64,000 nucleotides of DNA, taken from contig NZ_JAMYBK010000021.1 of assembly GCF_024127895.1 (NCBI RefSeq), positions 1 to 64,000 of the forward strand, read 5' to 3'. The notes under the pieces are model-generated. The model made no database searches and was not told the origin of the DNA. It saw only the letters and a list, made by a program, of their open reading frames with translations. How positions within the stretch are numbered: position 1 is the first letter of the stretch; every line of letters begins with the position of its first letter. The translations under genes and the position numbers were made by a program. This DNA is from Pseudomonas guariconensis. Lineage in GTDB: Bacteria > Pseudomonadota > Gammaproteobacteria > Pseudomonadales > Pseudomonadaceae. Shown one piece after another: positions 61,235 through 64,000 of this stretch.

Positions 61235-62470
61235 ATGGCGAAGGAAGTTGCTCTGGAGGTGCTGGATTTTTCCGCGCTGGTCCGTCCCGGGGATCGGGTG
61301 GTATGGGGGCAGGGCGGCGCCGAGCCGGTAGCCTTGACCGAACGCCTGATGGCCCAGCGTGAGAACATTGGGCCATTCACGGTCTTTGTCGGCATGAGCC
61401 TGGCTGACAGCGTTGCCATGGCTCATACCTCACAGGTTCGCTACCAGTCTTATTGTGGGGCGGCACGGAACCGGGGGTTGGCGCGTGAACAGGCATTGGA
61501 AATCCTGCCATGCCACTACTCCCAGATCTCCGCGGCCCTGGCCCCTGTCGACGTCCTGCTGCTACAGGTAGCAGAAGGGCCGGACGGCTTCAGTTTCAGT
61601 GCCGCTGCCGAATATCTCGTTCCGCTGGTGAAGTCTGCGCGGCTGGTGATAGCCGAGGTCAACGCCCAGGCGCCCTGGGTTTACGGCGAAAGCCTGGAAC
61701 TCCACGACATTGACGTGCTGGTGCGTAGCGACCGGCCGCTACTGGAAGTTCCTGGCGCCGCGGCTGGCGAGGTGGAACAGGCCATCGCACGGCATATCGG
61801 AGGTTTGGTAGAGGATGGCTCAACCCTGCAATTGGGGCTGGGAAGTCTGCCCGAGGCGGTGCTCGATTGCCTGCGCTCTCATCGCGACCTGGGGATTCAT
61901 TCCGGGGCCATTGGCAACAAGGTAGCGGACCTGATGGAGGCAGGCGTTATCACCAATGCGCGCAAGGCCCGTGATACTGGCATTACCGTAGCGGGTGTGC
62001 TGTTCGGAGGAGAGCGCATTTACCGTTATGCCCATCTCAACCGCAACATTCAATTGCGCTCGACGGACTATACGCATTCGCTGGAAGTGCTAGGCAGCCT
62101 GGACCACCTGGTCACCATCAACTCTGCGATCGAAGTGGATCTGACCGGCCAGATCAACGCAGAAGTTGCCGGAGGCGTTTATGTAGGCGCAGTAGGCGGA
62201 GCCATGGATTTCCAGCGAGGAGCCCATGCTTCGCGAGGCGGGTTGCCGATTATCGCTTTGCCGGCCACTGCACTGGGAGGCAAGCAGAGCAGGATTACCG
62301 CAAGCCTGTCGGGGCCGGTCAGCACGCCACGGGCGGATGCCGGACTCATCGTGACCGAGTTCGGGGTAGCTGATCTACGCGGCTGCAATTTACGCGAGCG
62401 GGCGAGACGCATGATCGAGATTGCCCATCCGGATTTCCGGGATGCCCTGGCATTGGAGGCAAATCTCTGA
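61235..62470 (+). CDS. Acetyl-CoA hydrolase/CoA-transferase family protein (4-hydroxybutyrate CoA-transferase-like)
   Basis: The 411-residue protein has VRPGDRVVWGQGGAEPVALTERLM, GSLPEAVLDCLRSHRDLGIHSG, the catalytic-Glu segment VTINSAIEVDLTGQINAE, GGAMDFQRGAHASRGGLPIIALPAT and VTEFGVADLRGCNLRERA, all typical of this family I group. It may recycle CoA from an acetyl- or succinyl-type ester to an acid substrate. The start at 61235 follows the thiolase stop by a single base; a longer upstream start lies inside that gene. Confidence 0.92.
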   Translation: MAKEVALEVLDFSALVRPGDRVVWGQGGAEPVALTERLMAQRENIGPFTVFVGMSLADSVAMAHTSQVRYQSYCGAARNRGLAREQALEILPCHYSQISAALAPVDVLLLQVAEGPDGFSFSAAAEYLVPLVKSARLVIAEVNAQAPWVYGESLELHDIDVLVRSDRPLLEVPGAAAGEVEQAIARHIGGLVEDGSTLQLGLGSLPEAVLDCLRSHRDLGIHSGAIGNKVADLMEAGVITNARKARDTGITVAGVLFGGERIYRYAHLNRNIQLRSTDYTHSLEVLGSLDHLVTINSAIEVDLTGQINAEVAGGVYVGAVGGAMDFQRGAHASRGGLPIIALPATALGGKQSRITASLSGPVSTPRADAGLIVTEFGVADLRGCNLRERARRMIEIAHPDFRDALALEANL

Positions 62471-62655
62471 CGAGTGTTGTAGCACCCAGTGGAAGGGGGC
62501 TCGTTGCAGGCGCAGCTTGATTGGCCGCCTTTCGAATGAGTACCTCTTCCGCTGATTTCACAGGGCGGCACGGTTGAGTTTTCATGGTTGGTCCGGCCGC
62601 TCTGCAGGCATACAAAAGCACAACAAGAACAAGCTCGGAAAGTCGAGGAGTGCCT

Positions 62656-64000
62656 GTGACAACAAAGTACCGACTCACTCAGTCCCCCTTGAATATCGGG
62701 CCCGTCACCATCCCCAATCGCTTGGTTCGTACGGCTCACGCGACGCTGTTTTCACGCGGTCAGGTGAATGAGGCCCATATCGACTATCACCTGGAGCGGG
62801 CGAGGGGAGGCGTTGGCCTGACGATCCTGGAAGGTGTGTCCGTGCACCGCTCCTCCTGCTTTTCCCTCTCGCTTGCCGATGACTCGGGTATCGAGCCTTT
62901 ACGCAAGCTGGTAGAAGCGATCCAGCCAACCGGTATGAAACTGTTCCAGCAGCTCTGGCATGGCGGCAATGTGGAGCCCGCGCCTAACGGCGGGCCACCC
63001 TGGTCAGTTACAAACCTGCCTGGCCGTTACGCGAGAATGCCTCCTGTGGCGATGAGCACCAGGCAGATTGCCGAACTGGTTCGCGCCTACGGTGCGGCCG
63101 CCGCCAGGTTGGCAAAGGCAGGCATCGAAGGCGGAGAGGTGCTGGCGGGCGCTGGCTATCTGATTTCACAGTTCCTTTCCCCGACCTTGAATACTCGTAC
63201 AGATGCCTACGGCGGCTGTTTCGAGAATCGGATGCGTTTTCTGGTCGAGTTGCTGACCGATATCCGGGAAAGCGCACCGAGCACTTTCGCACTCGGTGTG
63301 CGCATGGGCGCCAGCAGCGATCCGTCCATTCTCTCGGCGGCCGAGGTTAATGCCGGAATCCTGTATTTGCAGGCCAAGGGACTGATCGACTTCGTGAATA
63401 TTGCCCAGGGCGATTACTACTTCCATGTGGAGCGTTACGCGGCAATGGATCGGCCGGTTGCCTACCAGCTCGATGTCGCGCGTGAAGTGAGCAAGGGCGT
63501 CACTGTTCCGCGCATTGTTGTCGGCCGTTTCGGCACGCTGGATGACGTGGAGCAAACGCTCCGGTCTGGCGATGCGGAGATGGTCAACTTGGTTCGTGCG
63601 ACCATCGCGGATCCTTGCTTGATACAGAAGGAGCTGGAGGGAAAAGCGCTGGAGGTTCGCCCCTGCATCGCATGCAACCAGGGGTGCATCGGCGGCCTGT
63701 TCTCTGGACGAATGAGCTGTACGGTGAATCCGGTGGTTGGCTATGAGTCGACGTTGTCCGAGCGACTGATCACCAAGGTCGATTTGCCGAAGTCGGTTGT
63801 GGTGGTAGGCGGTGGGCCGGCGGGGATGGAGGCTGCGCGGGTTGCAGCTTTGCATGGGCATGATGTCACTCTGGTGGAAGCCTCCTCCAGGCTGGGAGGA
63901 CAGATCAATCTGGCCAGGCATCTACCTAAGAACCACGGCATTGGCGACCTGACCAACTGGCTGGAACGGGAAATCTACCGACTGGGGGTGAAGGTCAGGT
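62656..64000 (+). CDS. Old Yellow Enzyme/4Fe-4S reductase (2,4-dienoyl-CoA reductase or 2-enoate reductase type), 3' end outside window
   Basis: A GTG with GAGGAG upstream starts an open frame that runs off the right edge after about 448 codons. It begins YRLTQSPLNIGPVTIPNRLVR, has FQQLWHGGN and a DAYGGCFENRMRF segment of the FMN barrel, then CIACNQGCIGG with a following C for the 4Fe-4S cluster, and then an FAD/NAD domain with VVVVGGGPAGMEAARVA. This order is that of FadH-like 2,4-dienoyl-CoA reductases and clostridial 2-enoate or BaiCD-type reductases. It probably removes a double bond from the substrate. Gap 62471-62655 shows no gene. Confidence 0.9.
   Translation, partial: MTTKYRLTQSPLNIGPVTIPNRLVRTAHATLFSRGQVNEAHIDYHLERARGGVGLTILEGVSVHRSSCFSLSLADDSGIEPLRKLVEAIQPTGMKLFQQLWHGGNVEPAPNGGPPWSVTNLPGRYARMPPVAMSTRQIAELVRAYGAAAARLAKAGIEGGEVLAGAGYLISQFLSPTLNTRTDAYGGCFENRMRFLVELLTDIRESAPSTFALGVRMGASSDPSILSAAEVNAGILYLQAKGLIDFVNIAQGDYYFHVERYAAMDRPVAYQLDVAREVSKGVTVPRIVVGRFGTLDDVEQTLRSGDAEMVNLVRATIADPCLIQKELEGKALEVRPCIACNQGCIGGLFSGRMSCTVNPVVGYESTLSERLITKVDLPKSVVVVGGGPAGMEAARVAALHGHDVTLVEASSRLGGQINLARHLPKNHGIGDLTNWLEREIYRLGVKVR

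Noticed and set aside
34232-64000. Simple assignment of the whole cluster to itaconate degradation
   Set aside because: Only the hydratase- and lyase-like genes (and possibly one CoA-transferase) fit; the transporter type and the many beta-oxidation genes go well beyond the three-step itaconate route.

Overview
The window is high-GC gamma-proteobacterial DNA and almost certainly comes from an environmental Pseudomonas. Supporting signs are the HutC/HutU histidine genes, the SfnECR/SfnFG sulfone genes, an OprD-type porin, sigma-54 promoters and Pseudomonas-style REP palindromes. It reads as a catabolic and accessory region. No rRNA, tRNA or CRISPR array was recognised. Function names rest on remembered family motifs; no database search was run.

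Left edge (1-8.3 kb): decayed mobile DNA. It holds a TorF-like porin fragment, a group IIC intron placed directly behind an intrinsic terminator, a chimeric ISL3/IS5 transposase remnant and the first ~55 codons of an integrase. Next comes an intact minus-strand operon for a periplasmic-type dehydrogenase (cytochrome c, small subunit, and a GMC flavoprotein with a C-terminal PA-IL/LecA-like lectin domain). After it lies an EamA/MocR gene pair reduced to its two 3' ends by an internal deletion.

8.2-11.1 kb: a stress and nucleotide module with a phosphoribosyltransferase, a PRPP-synthetase-like protein, Hsp20 and a GNAT acetyltransferase. 11.3-18.7 kb: hutC, hutU, a CaiB/BaiF CoA-transferase, an acyl-CoA dehydrogenase, an NCS1 permease and a TetR regulator, all on the minus strand. 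A sigma-54 promoter and two HutC operators lie between hutC and hutU. The gene content fits activation and dehydrogenation of imidazole propionate to urocanyl-CoA, release of urocanate, and hydration by HutU. hutH, hutI and hutG are absent here.

19.1-33.9 kb: a sulfur-scavenging island. An sfnC-like gene diverges from sfnF-sfnG. These are followed by a degenerate AMP-binding protein and a complete branched-chain-amino-acid-type (HAAT) ABC transporter. The opposing operon is sfnE-sfnC-sfnR-msuD-amidohydrolase. Three sigma-54-type promoters and two arrays of CTGTTG/CAACAG half-sites point to SfnR control.

34.2-64 kb: a large acyl-CoA catabolic cluster. It has ETF-QO, ETF alpha/beta, two CaiB/BaiF CoA-transferases, an (R)-specific MaoC hydratase, a second HAAT transporter, an acyl-CoA ligase, an SDR lacking its catalytic residues, a crotonase lacking both catalytic glutamates, two overlapping IclR genes plus a third IclR, an OprD porin, a heteromer-like acyl-CoA dehydrogenase pair, an MFE-2-like dehydrogenase, another acyl-CoA dehydrogenase, itaconyl-CoA-hydratase-like and citramalyl-CoA-lyase-like genes, a thiolase, a family I CoA-transferase and the start of an Old-Yellow-Enzyme/4Fe-4S reductase. 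Together they look like uptake, CoA activation and beta-oxidation of a branched, alicyclic or dicarboxylic acid whose identity the sequence does not reveal.
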